From contig JBAHVR010000308.1 of NCBI GenBank assembly GCA_036898135.1, positions 257,501 to 321,500 of the forward strand: DNA of 64,000 bases, read 5' to 3'. The position numbers and the translations under genes were made by a program. A model generated the notes under the pieces. That model was not told where the DNA came from, did not search any database, and saw only the letters and a list, made by a program, of their open reading frames with translations. Each line of letters starts with the position of its first letter. The first letter of the stretch is position 1. Below are positions 34,477 to 44,367 of this stretch, piece by piece. This DNA is from Oncomelania hupensis (Eukaryota > Mollusca > Gastropoda > Littorinimorpha > Pomatiopsidae).

Positions 34477-36090
34477 TGTCACAAAGAGAGGGGTTGGGGG
34501 ATGGGGGTAAGCTCTTAATCTCTCACGCTGTATTACCTCCTTTGATAGGTTAATGGTGCGATGACATTCAAGAGATTAATGCTAGGCCAACTACATAAGT
34601 GAGAGACAGACAGGGAATAGACGAGATGGATAGTAGACTTACACTAGTTAAGAAATTCAAATTCAAAGGCCAGTCAGGATAAGTGCAATTCTTAACTATT
34701 TACTTTTATTAATTTGAAGTGGGGAGTCTGGGTCAAATGTTTCTAAAGTGAGTCACTGGCTCAGCGTCTTTCAGTAAGGAGTAGTTCGGTGATATTCTGG
34801 GTATTCAGTATCCGGGGTACTAGAGCTACTGTAGACTGATTTCATCATAGGGCGAGAGTGTATCTGTATGGTTTCAGGGTCTCTCTGATAACCTGGCGAG
34901 TGGGGATTCTCGTAGGCTAATCACTTAGCTCGGTACTGCAGAGCGGCGATGGGTCCAGGATACTCTGGGTGGCTTGTTTACCACGGTCGGTGGAGCGTGG
35001 GCGATGATGCAGGTCAGTTGGTCACGCGGTGACGCATCGATCACGAGTGATTGTCTTGTGCAGGGTACAGGGCTAGAATTCGGCTTTCGTAGCTAGCCGT
35101 CTAGGAAAATGGCGAAGTCCCGAGTCACGCTTCTCATTGACCTCCTGGGATGTCAGGGGCCTGCAGCGGGTCAGCGACTGGGAGATGATACAAGGCCGGG
35201 GTGATTTGCCCGGTACAGGAACCGTCTGTAATGCAATACAGACTCTGTATCAGCGGGGGATAGGAATAGTCTGGATTCAGGGCCTGTGGCACAATCGCCC
35301 TTCTCCGAATTCAAATTGGTTGACCGGTCAAGGTTTGAGCCGGCGCATATACCAACAGTCAAACAATGCAACTAGATTTACTGGGCCAAGGTGGAGTTTA
35401 TTGGCGGCCGCTAGTAGGTGATACCTTCGGCGCATTAAGATGGGGTAGGCAACAGGGGCAAATATTTATACATTGGGAGCATGGTGGAAAGCAATTGGAA
35501 GGGGTACAGGGCAAAGGGGTGGTAGGCCTGGGCTGTACTGGGGACTTTAATCTATGTGGAGGGACGGCATGGCATGGGATATTTACACATGGGGCTAACA
35601 TGGAGCATACAAGCATAAATTCAAACATGTCATGAGTCATATACAAGGTAGAAATATGTGCAAGGGATAAATACAAGTCACAGCAACACATCAAGGCAAA
35701 ACTATAAACATGAACATACATATCGACAGGACGCATGAACATGATGGGCGAACGACGGGTGGTGGGTTTGCTACATGACAAAGAGTAAGTTCCCTCTCTT
35801 ACCTTGACTTAAGACGGGTGGAAGCACACGGGTACTGTCGAAGCTCAGAGGTCACTCGGTGATGGAGACGTGTCTTCGGACAGGTTGTGACTTCAAGGCT
35901 GGAAGGCTTGGGACTGACACTAAGTCAGGTTCTGTGGCAGGCTTTAACTTGATGCCCGAGGGGCGGGGCTTAAGCGAATTGGCGAGCGAGCCTGCTAGAG
36001 ATGGCTGGTTAAGTGGAAATCGTCGTTGGCTGAGTGTGTGGGATGACTGTGGCTAGCCTACGTCAGAGGGTGATTGCACGCCTCGTCACA
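34477..36090 (-). repeat. Gypsy copy 1, 3' LTR
   Basis: 1,614 bp, unusually long for a gypsy LTR. Next to it inside the element (36091 on) the minus strand has a run of seven G before CCTC, a poor but possible polypurine tract. ORFs inside the LTR, which recur at 41.4-43 kb, have no recognisable product. Confidence 0.9.
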
Positions 36091-36281
36091 GAGGCCCCCC
36101 CAAGGAAAAAGGCGAGGTCGTAGGCCTCGACTGAGACGCGGCCAATCAGCTCTGAGGTCGGCTGCCGGGTGAGACGATGGTTTGCGATGATCCGGGTGAT
36201 GCGGGGCGAAGCAGGGTTCCGGGTAGTCGATGGCGGATGCCCAAGGCTGGGGTCCGCGGAGCTGCCGGGTTTCGGCTACGG
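36091..36281 (-). other. Gypsy copy 1, 3' untranslated region and polypurine candidate
   Basis: Short stretch between the pol stop and the 3' LTR, no coding signal. Confidence 0.6.
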
Positions 36282-38222
36282 TTAGTGGGCGGCGGCGGGT
36301 ATGAAGGCTGGGGCGTCGGCCCTCAGGGGCGACTCGCTGGAGTCGGTTGCGGGGTGACGGCTGAGGAAGTCTGCGCCGTGGTTGTCTTTTCCTGGGATGT
36401 GCTCCAGCTGGAAAGAGTATGCTTGGAGCAGCAGAGCCCACCTCATCAGCCGGGCGTTGAGCGATTTTGAGGTCGCCAAGAAGGAAAGCGGCTGATGATC
36501 CACTTGGACGGTAAAGTGCGAGCCGTAGAGATACAGTTGGAACTTCTGGACTGCCCAGACGAGGGCGAGACACTCCTTCTCCGACGTGGCGTAATTCTGT
36601 TCGGCCGGCTTAAGTTTCCGGCTGGCGTACGCGACGGGGAAGAGCGTCGGGGCGTCCGCGGAGTCCCGTTGGAGTAGAACGGCTCCGAGGCCTACGTCGC
36701 TGGCGTCTGTGCGCAGGACGAAGGGCTGTCCGTGGTTGGGGAGTCGCAGGACTGGCTGGGACGTCAGCTTGTCCTTGAGCTCCTGGAAGGCAGCTTCACA
36801 TTGCGGGGTCCAGAGGACTCGGTCCGGTGCGGTTTTCCGGGTTAGGCTGGATAGTGGCGCGGCGATCCCGTTGTATCCGGGTACAAACTTTTGATAGAAG
36901 CCACTCAGTCCCAGGAAGGACTGGACATCTTTCTTGGTCTTGGGGCGTGGCGCGTCTCGAAGGCGCTGGACGGTCTTTTCCAGAGGCCGGAGCTGTCCAT
37001 GGCTGATGGTGTGGCCAAGGAATTCCAGCTCTTGATAGCCGAACTGGCATTTGGTCGGCCGGGCAGTGAGGCCAGCTTCTTTGAGGCGGCGCAAGAGTTG
37101 GCGCACCACTCGCAGGTGCTCCTCCCATGTCTCCGTTGCGACGAGTATGTCGTCCATAAAAGAGTGTACGAACGGACAGTGGAGGGGGTCCAACAGCTTC
37201 CGCATCATCGTGCTGAAAATACTTGGGGCATTGTGTAGACCAAACGGCAGAACGTTAAACTCATAGTGGCCGTCCATCGTGCTGAAGGCCAGGTACTGGC
37301 GGGATGAAGGGTGCACGGGAATCTGGTAAAAGCCCTTGCTCAGATCCACTCTGGAGAAGTATCGGGCGGACTGTAGCTTTGCAAACAAGTCGGTTGGGTC
37401 GGATAGGGGTCCGGGCACGAACTGGGTTACGAGATTCAACTGCCGGAAGTCGATACAGAGGCGATGTTCTCCGCTGGGCTTCCGTGATAGAACTATTCCT
37501 GCGCTGTAGGGGGAACGGGAGGGAGCGATGACTCCGGCTTGTAGCAGAGCCTCTACTTCCGTTCTTACTACTTGCTGCTGGGAAAGTGGGACGGGGTACG
37601 GTTTCTGGCGGACGGGAGTGGGGTCCGTCAGGGTTAGTCGAACTTCTTCTAGGTCCGTCCTCCCAGGAATGTCGGTGAGGACTTCCCTGTATTCTGCTAC
37701 GATGGCGCGTAGTTGGCGTTGCTGGCCGGCGGGGGGTGAGGGGTCCAGAGAGACGTCCCGGAAGGATTCCTTCCCTTTTAGCGGAAATTCGGCGACGCCG
37801 GTCTCTGTGCCATCCACTTCGACGGCCAGCGCGACCGTGAGGAGCGAGTGGGAGTCGGGGGCGGGTGCAGGTTGCTCCAGGTACCGCTTGAGCAGATTGA
37901 TGTGGTGGGTCCTGGGCTTTCCGCCTACCTCGATGCGATAGGTGGTGCGTGAGAGCTTCTCAAGCACCGGGTAGGGTCCCTGCCAAGCTATGTCTAGCTT
38001 GTTCGTGCCGCTGGGGAGAAGCAGTAGGACTTGGTCTCCTACCTGTAGTTCTCGGTCCCGGGCGCGGCGATTATGATAGCGGGCTTGCCTTTCTCTCGCC
38101 TTCTTCAGGTTGGCGGAGGCGGCTTTCCATGTGGCCTTGAGGGTTTCTTGGAGCTTCGTGACGTATTTCGTGGCGTCGACCGGTGCCTCGTCCAGTTTGG
38201 CGTCGGTCCAGCTACGTCGCAA
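36282..38222 (-). CDS. Gypsy copy 1 pol: integrase C-terminus, RT and RNase H
   Basis: 646-residue open frame, second part of the polyprotein. It starts in the integrase C-terminus (about 1-115), with a basic linker and the GPY/F module WQGPYPVLEKLSRTTYRIEV. After a linker comes RT: SPYSAGIVLSRKPSGEHRLC, YFSRVDLSKGFYQIPV (catalytic Asp of motif A), LPFGLHNAPSIFSTMM (motif B), SFMDDILV (motif C) and LEFLGHTIS. RNase H follows with FVLRTDASDVGLGAVLLQ, TSEKECLALVWAV and HIPGKDNHGADFLSRHPA. RT makes cDNA from the element RNA in capsid-like particles. The start is set by a frameshift and not by a true initiator, since the copy 2 frame runs straight through. All RT and RNase H catalytic residues I can identify are present. 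Confidence 0.9.
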   Translation of the reverse strand: MRRSWTDAKLDEAPVDATKYVTKLQETLKATWKAASANLKKARERQARYHNRRARDRELQVGDQVLLLLPSGTNKLDIAWQGPYPVLEKLSRTTYRIEVGGKPRTHHINLLKRYLEQPAPAPDSHSLLTVALAVEVDGTETGVAEFPLKGKESFRDVSLDPSPPAGQQRQLRAIVAEYREVLTDIPGRTDLEEVRLTLTDPTPVRQKPYPVPLSQQQVVRTEVEALLQAGVIAPSRSPYSAGIVLSRKPSGEHRLCIDFRQLNLVTQFVPGPLSDPTDLFAKLQSARYFSRVDLSKGFYQIPVHPSSRQYLAFSTMDGHYEFNVLPFGLHNAPSIFSTMMRKLLDPLHCPFVHSFMDDILVATETWEEHLRVVRQLLRRLKEAGLTARPTKCQFGYQELEFLGHTISHGQLRPLEKTVQRLRDAPRPKTKKDVQSFLGLSGFYQKFVPGYNGIAAPLSSLTRKTAPDRVLWTPQCEAAFQELKDKLTSQPVLRLPNHGQPFVLRTDASDVGLGAVLLQRDSADAPTLFPVAYASRKLKPAEQNYATSEKECLALVWAVQKFQLYLYGSHFTVQVDHQPLSFLATSKSLNARLMRWALLLQAYSFQLEHIPGKDNHGADFLSRHPATDSSESPLRADAPAFIPAAAH

Positions 38223-38415
38223 GGCGGCTAGAGGTCCGGAAAGGGGTCTTCCAAAAAGCAGCGTGGAAGGCGTGTATCCGGTGGAGGTGTGCGGGGTCTC
38301 TCGATACGCGAAGAGCGCTGACGCGACGTATGTGTCCCACGCTTCCGGCTGTTCGTCGGCGATCTTGCGGATAATCGAGATGAGAGTCCCGTTTAGGCGC
38401 TCGACCTGTCCGTTG

Positions 38416-40944
38416 CTAGCGGGGGTGGTAGGGTGGAGTCCGGATATGGCGAATGCGGAGTAGTTGGAAAACTTCCTGCATGAGTTTTCCGGTGAACTGG
38501 GACCCGTTGTCGGTCAAGATGTTGTCCGGGAATCCGACTCGTGTGAATATGGTGACGAGCGCGTCGGCGACTCGGGCGGCGTCGATCTTCGGTAGAGGAA
38601 CGGCCTCACACCACATCGAGCAAGCGTCGACAAGGGTTAGTAGGTACTGGTTCCGCTTCTTGGTCCGCGGGAGGGGTCCTACTATGTCGACAGCCACTCG
38701 CTGGAAGGGCGTTCCGACGACGACGGTGGGGCTGATAGTGACCGGGACGGTGTGATGGCGGGGCGAGTATCGTTGGCACTGGCGACAGGACTTGACGTAG
38801 CGCTTCACGTCTTCGGTCATCCCGGGCCAGTGGTACTGAGCGCTGATGTGTAGAGTGGTCGCTCCTATGCCCATATGTCCACTTAAGGGCATGCTATGGC
38901 CAAGTTCCAGGACTTGGGGGCGAAGGGTCGCAGGTACGACGAGTTGAGAATGGTCGTCCTTCTGACGGAAGAGGAGTCCGTCTTCGACGAAAAAGTCCCC
39001 GGACTTGGGTGGAGTGCGTGCGGCGGGAAGCTTTCCGTAGCACTTGCGGAGGGTGACGTCGTCTTCTTGGGCCTTCCGGATTTGTTCCGGCATCTGGTTG
39101 GGTATCGGGGGTGGTGTCGCGGCTGTCTTCGCCTGGGCGCGCGTCTGGACGGCGGCCATCGACTCCACAGGCTGGGGCGGCATACCCAAGAACACGTATC
39201 GGCATCCTAAAATCAGGTCGTACAGGGGCTGGTCCATCACGGCAGCCTGAATGGTGCCCGTGACGTATCGGCTGGTGACTCTGATCCGGGCTATAGGGAG
39301 CGTGGTGCTGGGTTGGGACGCGTCGGCCAACTTCAGGGTGATAGTTTCGCCGGTCAGGTCTTGTTCCCTGATGAGCGAGCGGCGGACGACGGCGTCGAAG
39401 GTGAGTCCAGTGTCGTATAGACAGTGGGCTGGGCGATTGTTGACAGTCACTTGCTCGGTGACGGCCGGTCGATCGGCGGGAGTGACGACGGGGGTTACCG
39501 GGTTCCCGTCGGGGGTAACTTGGCGTAGGGCCAGTACGGTGCCTTGTTTGCGACGCTGGTCGCTGATGCGGCGGAAACATTTCTCCCGGGTGTGTCCTCG
39601 GCGCTGGCAGTAGCCGCAGTAGAGCTCCGTGCCCCGCTTCCCAGGCTCTGCTCCGGGGTTTGGGCGTCCTTTGGGCGGTTGTGGACGGTGGTTCGCTGGC
39701 GGGACTGGCCGGCGAGGCTGGTGGCGGGTATCTGGTGACGAGGGTGCGGGGGGATCACGGCGAGGCTGTCTGTCGTCGGGATGGGCGGTGAGGTAGCGGT
39801 CCGCGACGATGATAAGATCCTCTAGCCGGGCGGCTCCCTGTTCGGCGGCGAAAGTCCGAAGTTCGGCGGGCATTGTCCCTCGGAGTTGCTCGGCTAGCAT
39901 CAACTCTAGCAGTCCGTCGTACGTCTTTGGTTCGTCAGTTTGCTCTATCCATTTGTCCCGTAGCGTAGCTAGACGGTCGGCAAACTGCGTAAACTTCTCC
40001 CCTTTCTCTCTCCGGGAGTTCCGGAAATTCTTGCGGTAGTGCTCGCCTGAGAGCTCAAAACCATGCAGTAGAGCTTTCTTGAGGGCGGGGTAGTCTCCCT
40101 CCTCGGAAGTCGGCGTCTTGGCCAGGATTTCATAGGCCTTCCCCTTAAGGCCATGACTGAGCTTGCGATACCAGTACTGGGGGTCAAGACTGTTTTCTCC
40201 CGCGACTCGTTCGAATCGGGCGAGATAGACTTCAATCGACTCGTCTCTTTCGACGAATGGGTCCAGGGGAAAGTTCATCCCCGGAATCGGCGGGGGGAGT
40301 GCGGGTATTCCGGTGCTGGCGGCGAAGCTGGGGGCGATGAGCGAGTAGTCTTCGCTCGCGGGCGATGCGATCCCTAAATCGCGGCGGTCGCGCTCAAGCT
40401 GGAGGAGTGCTTGGCGCCGTTCGAGCTCCTTGTCCTTCCTCTTCTCTTCAAGTGCCGCGATCCTCTCGTCCTCCTCCTTCCTCCTTGCGGCGGCCCTCTC
40501 CTCCTCTGCAATCCTCTCCTTCGCCTCCTCTCTTCTCCGCTCGGCGGCTCTCTCCTCCTCTGCAATCCTCTCCTTCGCCTCCTCTCTTCTCCGCTCGGCA
40601 GCTTTCTCCTCCTCTGCAAGCTTCCGGGCGGCGGCCCGTTCCTCCGCGGCGATGCGCTCTTTCTCCTCCTCTTTCTTCCGAGCGGCGGCCCGTTCTTCCG
40701 CGGCGATGCGCTCTTTCTCCTCCTCTTTCTTCCGGGCGGCGGCCCGTTCTTCTGCGGCGAGGCGCTCTTTCTCCTCCTCTTTCTTCGCATCTCGCTCCTT
40801 AGCCCTCTCCTCCCTCTTCAACTTTTCCTCGGCCACGTCCGCATCTACACTAGCCAGGACGTAGTCCTTGAGTTCGGTGCCGGCGAGCCCTAAGCTCTCG
40901 CCAATACTCTTGTACTTAAGCGCAAGCTCTCCCCGGTCGGCCAT
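38416..40944 (-). CDS. Gypsy copy 1 Gag-protease-integrase polyprotein, 5' part
   Basis: 842-residue frame starting at ATG (MADRGELALKYKSIGE). Residues 35-190 are a charged coiled coil of repeated EERAAARKKEEEKERIA-like units. Residues 225-390 are the capsid; 300-385 resemble the SCAN domain (LLELMLAEQLRGTMPAELRT). A CCHC knuckle lies at 443-456 (CGYCQRRGHTREKC). The protease has its catalytic LYDTG at 509-513. Integrase follows: zinc-binding H683, H690, C720, C723, then catalytic D753 and D812 in VAVDIVGPLP and LTDNGSQF. The frame ends early at PPYHPR because of one extra G near 38420; the third catalytic Glu lies beyond it in another frame. Gag assembles particles and integrase inserts cDNA. 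Confidence 0.92.
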   Translation of the reverse strand: MADRGELALKYKSIGESLGLAGTELKDYVLASVDADVAEEKLKREERAKERDAKKEEEKERLAAEERAAARKKEEEKERIAAEERAAARKKEEEKERIAAEERAAARKLAEEEKAAERRREEAKERIAEEERAAERRREEAKERIAEEERAAARRKEEDERIAALEEKRKDKELERRQALLQLERDRRDLGIASPASEDYSLIAPSFAASTGIPALPPPIPGMNFPLDPFVERDESIEVYLARFERVAGENSLDPQYWYRKLSHGLKGKAYEILAKTPTSEEGDYPALKKALLHGFELSGEHYRKNFRNSRREKGEKFTQFADRLATLRDKWIEQTDEPKTYDGLLELMLAEQLRGTMPAELRTFAAEQGAARLEDLIIVADRYLTAHPDDRQPRRDPPAPSSPDTRHQPRRPVPPANHRPQPPKGRPNPGAEPGKRGTELYCGYCQRRGHTREKCFRRISDQRRKQGTVLALRQVTPDGNPVTPVVTPADRPAVTEQVTVNNRPAHCLYDTGLTFDAVVRRSLIREQDLTGETITLKLADASQPSTTLPIARIRVTSRYVTGTIQAAVMDQPLYDLILGCRYVFLGMPPQPVESMAAVQTRAQAKTAATPPPIPNQMPEQIRKAQEDDVTLRKCYGKLPAARTPPKSGDFFVEDGLLFRQKDDHSQLVVPATLRPQVLELGHSMPLSGHMGIGATTLHISAQYHWPGMTEDVKRYVKSCRQCQRYSPRHHTVPVTISPTVVVGTPFQRVAVDIVGPLPRTKKRNQYLLTLVDACSMWCEAVPLPKIDAARVADALVTIFTRVGFPDNILTDNGSQFTGKLMQEVFQLLRIRHIRTPPYHPR

Positions 40945-41334
40945 GGTAAGGGAGGTAACTTACCCTGCAAAAGTCCTAACCGGAATGAGGGGCGCACACA
41001 AGGGGGTACACTGACGGAAAACAAGGGGGTGGGCTGGATGAGCTACGATGAAACTGCAAAGGGGCGAATACAACACAACCACAAAGACAAAATGCAATCA
41101 ATCAAAAATACAAAAATGAATGCAAGAAAAAGCCTTTTGAGATACCACCACTCGGGAAAGCCAGTAAGGGACCTATGGGGCTATGCTATACACTACTAGG
41201 CTTAGAGGGCTGGGTCCTATCTATACTGGGCTGGGGTGGAGGTTACGCTAAGTCCTTAGTCTAGTCAAGTTGGGATGGGAAACCTAAGTCTTTTGTCTCG
41301 TTGGGTTGGAAGGGGAAACCTAAGTCTTCAGTCT

Positions 41335-41348
41335 CGTCGGGGTCGCCA
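41335..41348 (-). promoter_or_regulatory. Gypsy copy 1 primer-binding site
   Basis: On the minus strand, seven bases after the 5' LTR, TGGCGACCCCGACG begins with the TGG expected to pair with a tRNA CCA end. Copy 2 has the identical 14 bases at the same distance. The tRNA was not identified with confidence. Confidence 0.7.
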
Positions 41349-41355
41349 AAGTTAA

Positions 41356-42969
41356 TGTCACAAAGAGAGGGGTTGGGGGATGGGGGTAAGCTCTTAATCT
41401 CTCACGCTGTATTACCTCCTTTGATAGGTTAATGGTGCGATGACATTCAAGAGATTAATGCTAGGCCAACTACATAAGTGAGAGACAGACAGGGAATAGA
41501 CGAGATGGATAGTAGACTTACACTAGTTAAGAAATTCAAATTCAAAGGCCAGTCAGGATAAGTGCAATTCTTAACTATTTACTTTTATTAATTTGAAGTG
41601 GGGAGTCTGGGTCAAATGTTTCTAAAGTGAGTCACTGGCTCAGCGTCTTTCAGTAAGGAGTAGTTCGGTGATATTCTGGGTATTCAGTATCCGGGGTACT
41701 AGAGCTACTGTAGACTGATTTCATCATAGGGCGAGAGTGTATCTGTATGGTTTCAGGGTCTCTCTGATAATCTGGCGAGTGGGGATTCTCGTAGGCTAAT
41801 CACTTAGCTCGGTACTGCAGAGCGGCGATGGGTCCAGGATACTCTGGGTGGCTTGTTTACCACGGTCGGTGGAGCGTGGGCGATGATGCAGGTCAGTTGG
41901 TCACGCGGTGACGCATCGATCACGAGTGATTGTCTTGTGCAGGGTACAGGGCTAGAATTCGGCTTTCGTAGCTAGCCGTCTAGGAAAATGGCGAAGTCCC
42001 GAGTCACGCTTCTCATTGACCTCCTGGGATGTCAGGGGCCTGCAGCGGGTCAGCGACTGGGAGATGATACAAGGCCGGGGTGATTCGCCCGGTACAGGAA
42101 CCGTCTGTAATGCAATACAGACTCTGTATCAGCGGGGGATAGGAATAGTCTGGATTCAGGGCCTGTGGCACAATCGCCCTTCTCCGAATTCAAATTGGTT
42201 GACAGGTCAAGGTTTGAGCCGGCGCATATACCAACAGTCAAACAATGCAACTAGATTTACTGGGCCAAGGTGGAGTTTATTGGCGGCCGCTAGTAGGTGA
42301 TACCTTCGGCGCATTAAGATGGGGTAGGCAACAGGGGCAAATATTTATACATTGGGAGCATGGTGGAAAGCAAATGGAAGGGGTACAGGGCAAAGGGGTG
42401 GTAGGCCTGGGCTGTACTGGGGACTTTAATCTATGTGGAGGGACGGCATGGCATGGGATATTTACACATGGGGCTAACATGGAGCATACAAGCATAAATT
42501 CAAACATGTCATGAGTCATATACAAGGTAGAAATATGTGCAAGGGATAAATACAAGTCACAGCAACACATCAAGGCAAAACTATAAACATGAACATACAT
42601 ATCGACAGGACGCATGAACATGATGGGCGAACGACGGGTGGTGGGTTTGCTACATGACAAAGAGTAAGTTCCCTCTCTTACCTTGACTTAAGACGGGTGG
42701 AAGCACACGGGTACTGTCGAAGCTCAGAGGTCACTCGGTGATGGAGACGTGTCTTCGGACAGGTTGTGACTTCAAGGCTGGAAGGCTTGGGACTGACACT
42801 AAGTCAGGTTCTGTGGCAGGCTTTAACTTGATGCCCGAGGGGCGGGGCTTAAGCGAATTGGCGAGCGAGCCTGCTAGAGATGGCTGGTTAAGTGGAAATC
42901 GTCGTTGGCTGAGTGTGTGGGATGACTGTGGCTAGCCTACGTCAGAGGGTGATTGCACACCTCGTCACA
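41356..42969 (-). repeat. Gypsy copy 1, 5' LTR
   Basis: 1,614 bp, same length as the 3' LTR, about five substitutions. It should hold the element promoter; no TATA box was assigned. Confidence 0.9.
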
Positions 42970-42974
42970 CAACC

Positions 42975-44217
42975 CCTTCACTCTCCGGCAGCGACGTGAC
43001 GCCATCGTCGACGTAAAAGTCAGACTCAACGAAGTTTCTTACGTCCTTGTCACTGGAGGCTACCATTCTCCGGAGTCCGTAGGTGGCAACTGCTGGAGAT
43101 GGACTGTTTCCAAACACGTGTACACACATGCGGTACTCTAAGAAGCGTAGGTAGTCCCTGTGATTTTCGTCGACAAAGAATTGATAAAACATCTGTTCAA
43201 TGTCTACTGAGGCTGCGCAGGAGTCGCGTCTGAACCTCAACAGGATGCCGATGAGGGTGTTGGTTAAATCTGGCCCAAGGAGTGACCTTCAAAGACAGCG
43301 GATGAGTCAAAGACGCCACGTATATTTCCTGGCTTCTTAGGATGGTATACGCCAAAGAAGGGGAGATACCAACATCTGCCGTTATCCTCAAGAGGTAGCG
43401 CTTTCTCTGCTGAACCTGTATCAAGGATCTTCTTCATAAACTTGAACATATGTTCTCTTTTAGTAGGATCTTTCTTCATGGAAGCATGAAGAGCATTCGC
43501 ACGGGTAACTGCTTGACGCCTGTTGTTGAACTGGATGGGTTCTGAGTGTCTGAAAGGGAGGGGAGCAGACCATCTGCCTTGATTGTTCTTCTTGAAAGAC
43601 TTGTCCATCACAGGCAGAAACTTGCGATCTTCCACGGACGTGCCAGCAATCTCATCATCTCGTGTTTTCTCAAAGACTTTGGCGCTGAGCTGATCGACTT
43701 CCGCGATCTTGAAATTATTGTAGCATGGCTCGAACAGTGACTCTCTTGATTCATGCCAAACGTGAGTTTTCTTGACCCTGACTGAAGACGGTTTGTGGAT
43801 ACCGTCTAAGCACACGTCACCCACTATCACCCAGCCTAGGGGTAGATGCTGAGCAAAGGGGGACCATGGAGGACCTGTCACTTGATTCAGGATATGGTGG
43901 GCCTCTGGTAGGTCGCGTCCTATGAGCAGACTTATAGCAACATCACTACGAAGAGGAGGAATCTGTCCAACAATAGAATGGAGGTGGGGATGATACTTAG
44001 CCACATCATCTGTAGGAATTTCAGACCTATTGTCTGGAATGTTATTGCATTCAATGACTGTAGGTAACTTCAAGGTATTCTGTCCATCGAGGGATTGCAC
44101 CGACAGGTTTTGGCCACGTCGCCCACTCATAGGGAACGTGCCTGAACAGCTAGTAAGTGTGTATGGATACTCTTTAGGGTCCACGCCTAGCTGATCCATG
44201 AGAGCAGGGGAAGCCAA
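42975..44217 (-). pseudogene. BEL protease region and RT, first half
   Basis: The frame 44217-43264 starts near ASPALMDQLGVDPKEYPYTL and contains GRRGQNLSVQSLDGQN, IPPLRSDVAISLLIGRDLPE and HLPLGWVIVGDV, typical of the BEL DUF1758 protease region. It then has KFLPVMDKSFKK and PFFGVYHPKKPGNIRGVFD, the RT start. A frameshift near 43265 moves to 43240-42965, with SVDIEQMFYQFFVDENHRDY (motif A), VHVFGNSPSPAVATYGL (motif B) and FYVDDGVTSLP (motif C). The coding line is then cut by the gypsy copy 1 insertion. No clear aspartic protease active-site triplet is visible just before 44217, where the frame also changes. Confidence 0.8.
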
Positions 44218-44367
44218 AGAACGATTACAGCGTAGACTGTGATGGGCCTAGCTGAGGTCTCAGCTGCATAAATCCTTACTTGCACTATATTTCAACAAGA
44301 GCGATTAGCATTGATATTATCACAGAGAGTTGTTCATCTGTTTTCTACTTTTTTCTCTCGCTGACCC

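Larger units (their letters stand above)
34477..42969 (-). mobile_element. Ty3/gypsy (Gmr1-like) element, copy 1, nearly intact
   Basis: 8,493 bp on the minus strand with two 1,614-bp LTRs that start TGTGACGAGG and end CTTTGTGACA. CAACC is duplicated at 34472-34476 and 42970-42974. Domain order is Gag, CCHC, protease, integrase, RT, RNase H, the reverse of the usual gypsy order of RT and integrase. The LTRs differ at about five positions, so insertion is recent. It is inserted in the RT region of the BEL element. One extra G splits the polyprotein; no other disabling change was noticed. Confidence 0.93.

Noticed and set aside
35137..35781. ORFs of about 94, 89 and 127 residues repeated at 42016-42660
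   Set aside because: They lie in both gypsy LTRs, repeat only because the LTRs are duplicated, and show no known motif.
40365..40893. Plus-strand ORFs rich in Ser, Pro and Leu opposite the gypsy copy 1 Gag
   Set aside because: They are antisense readings of the repetitive coiled-coil coding region.
34477..42969. A Ty1/copia element, because integrase precedes RT
   Set aside because: RT, RNase H and the GPY/F integrase tail are of Ty3/gypsy type, and the Gag is SCAN-like.
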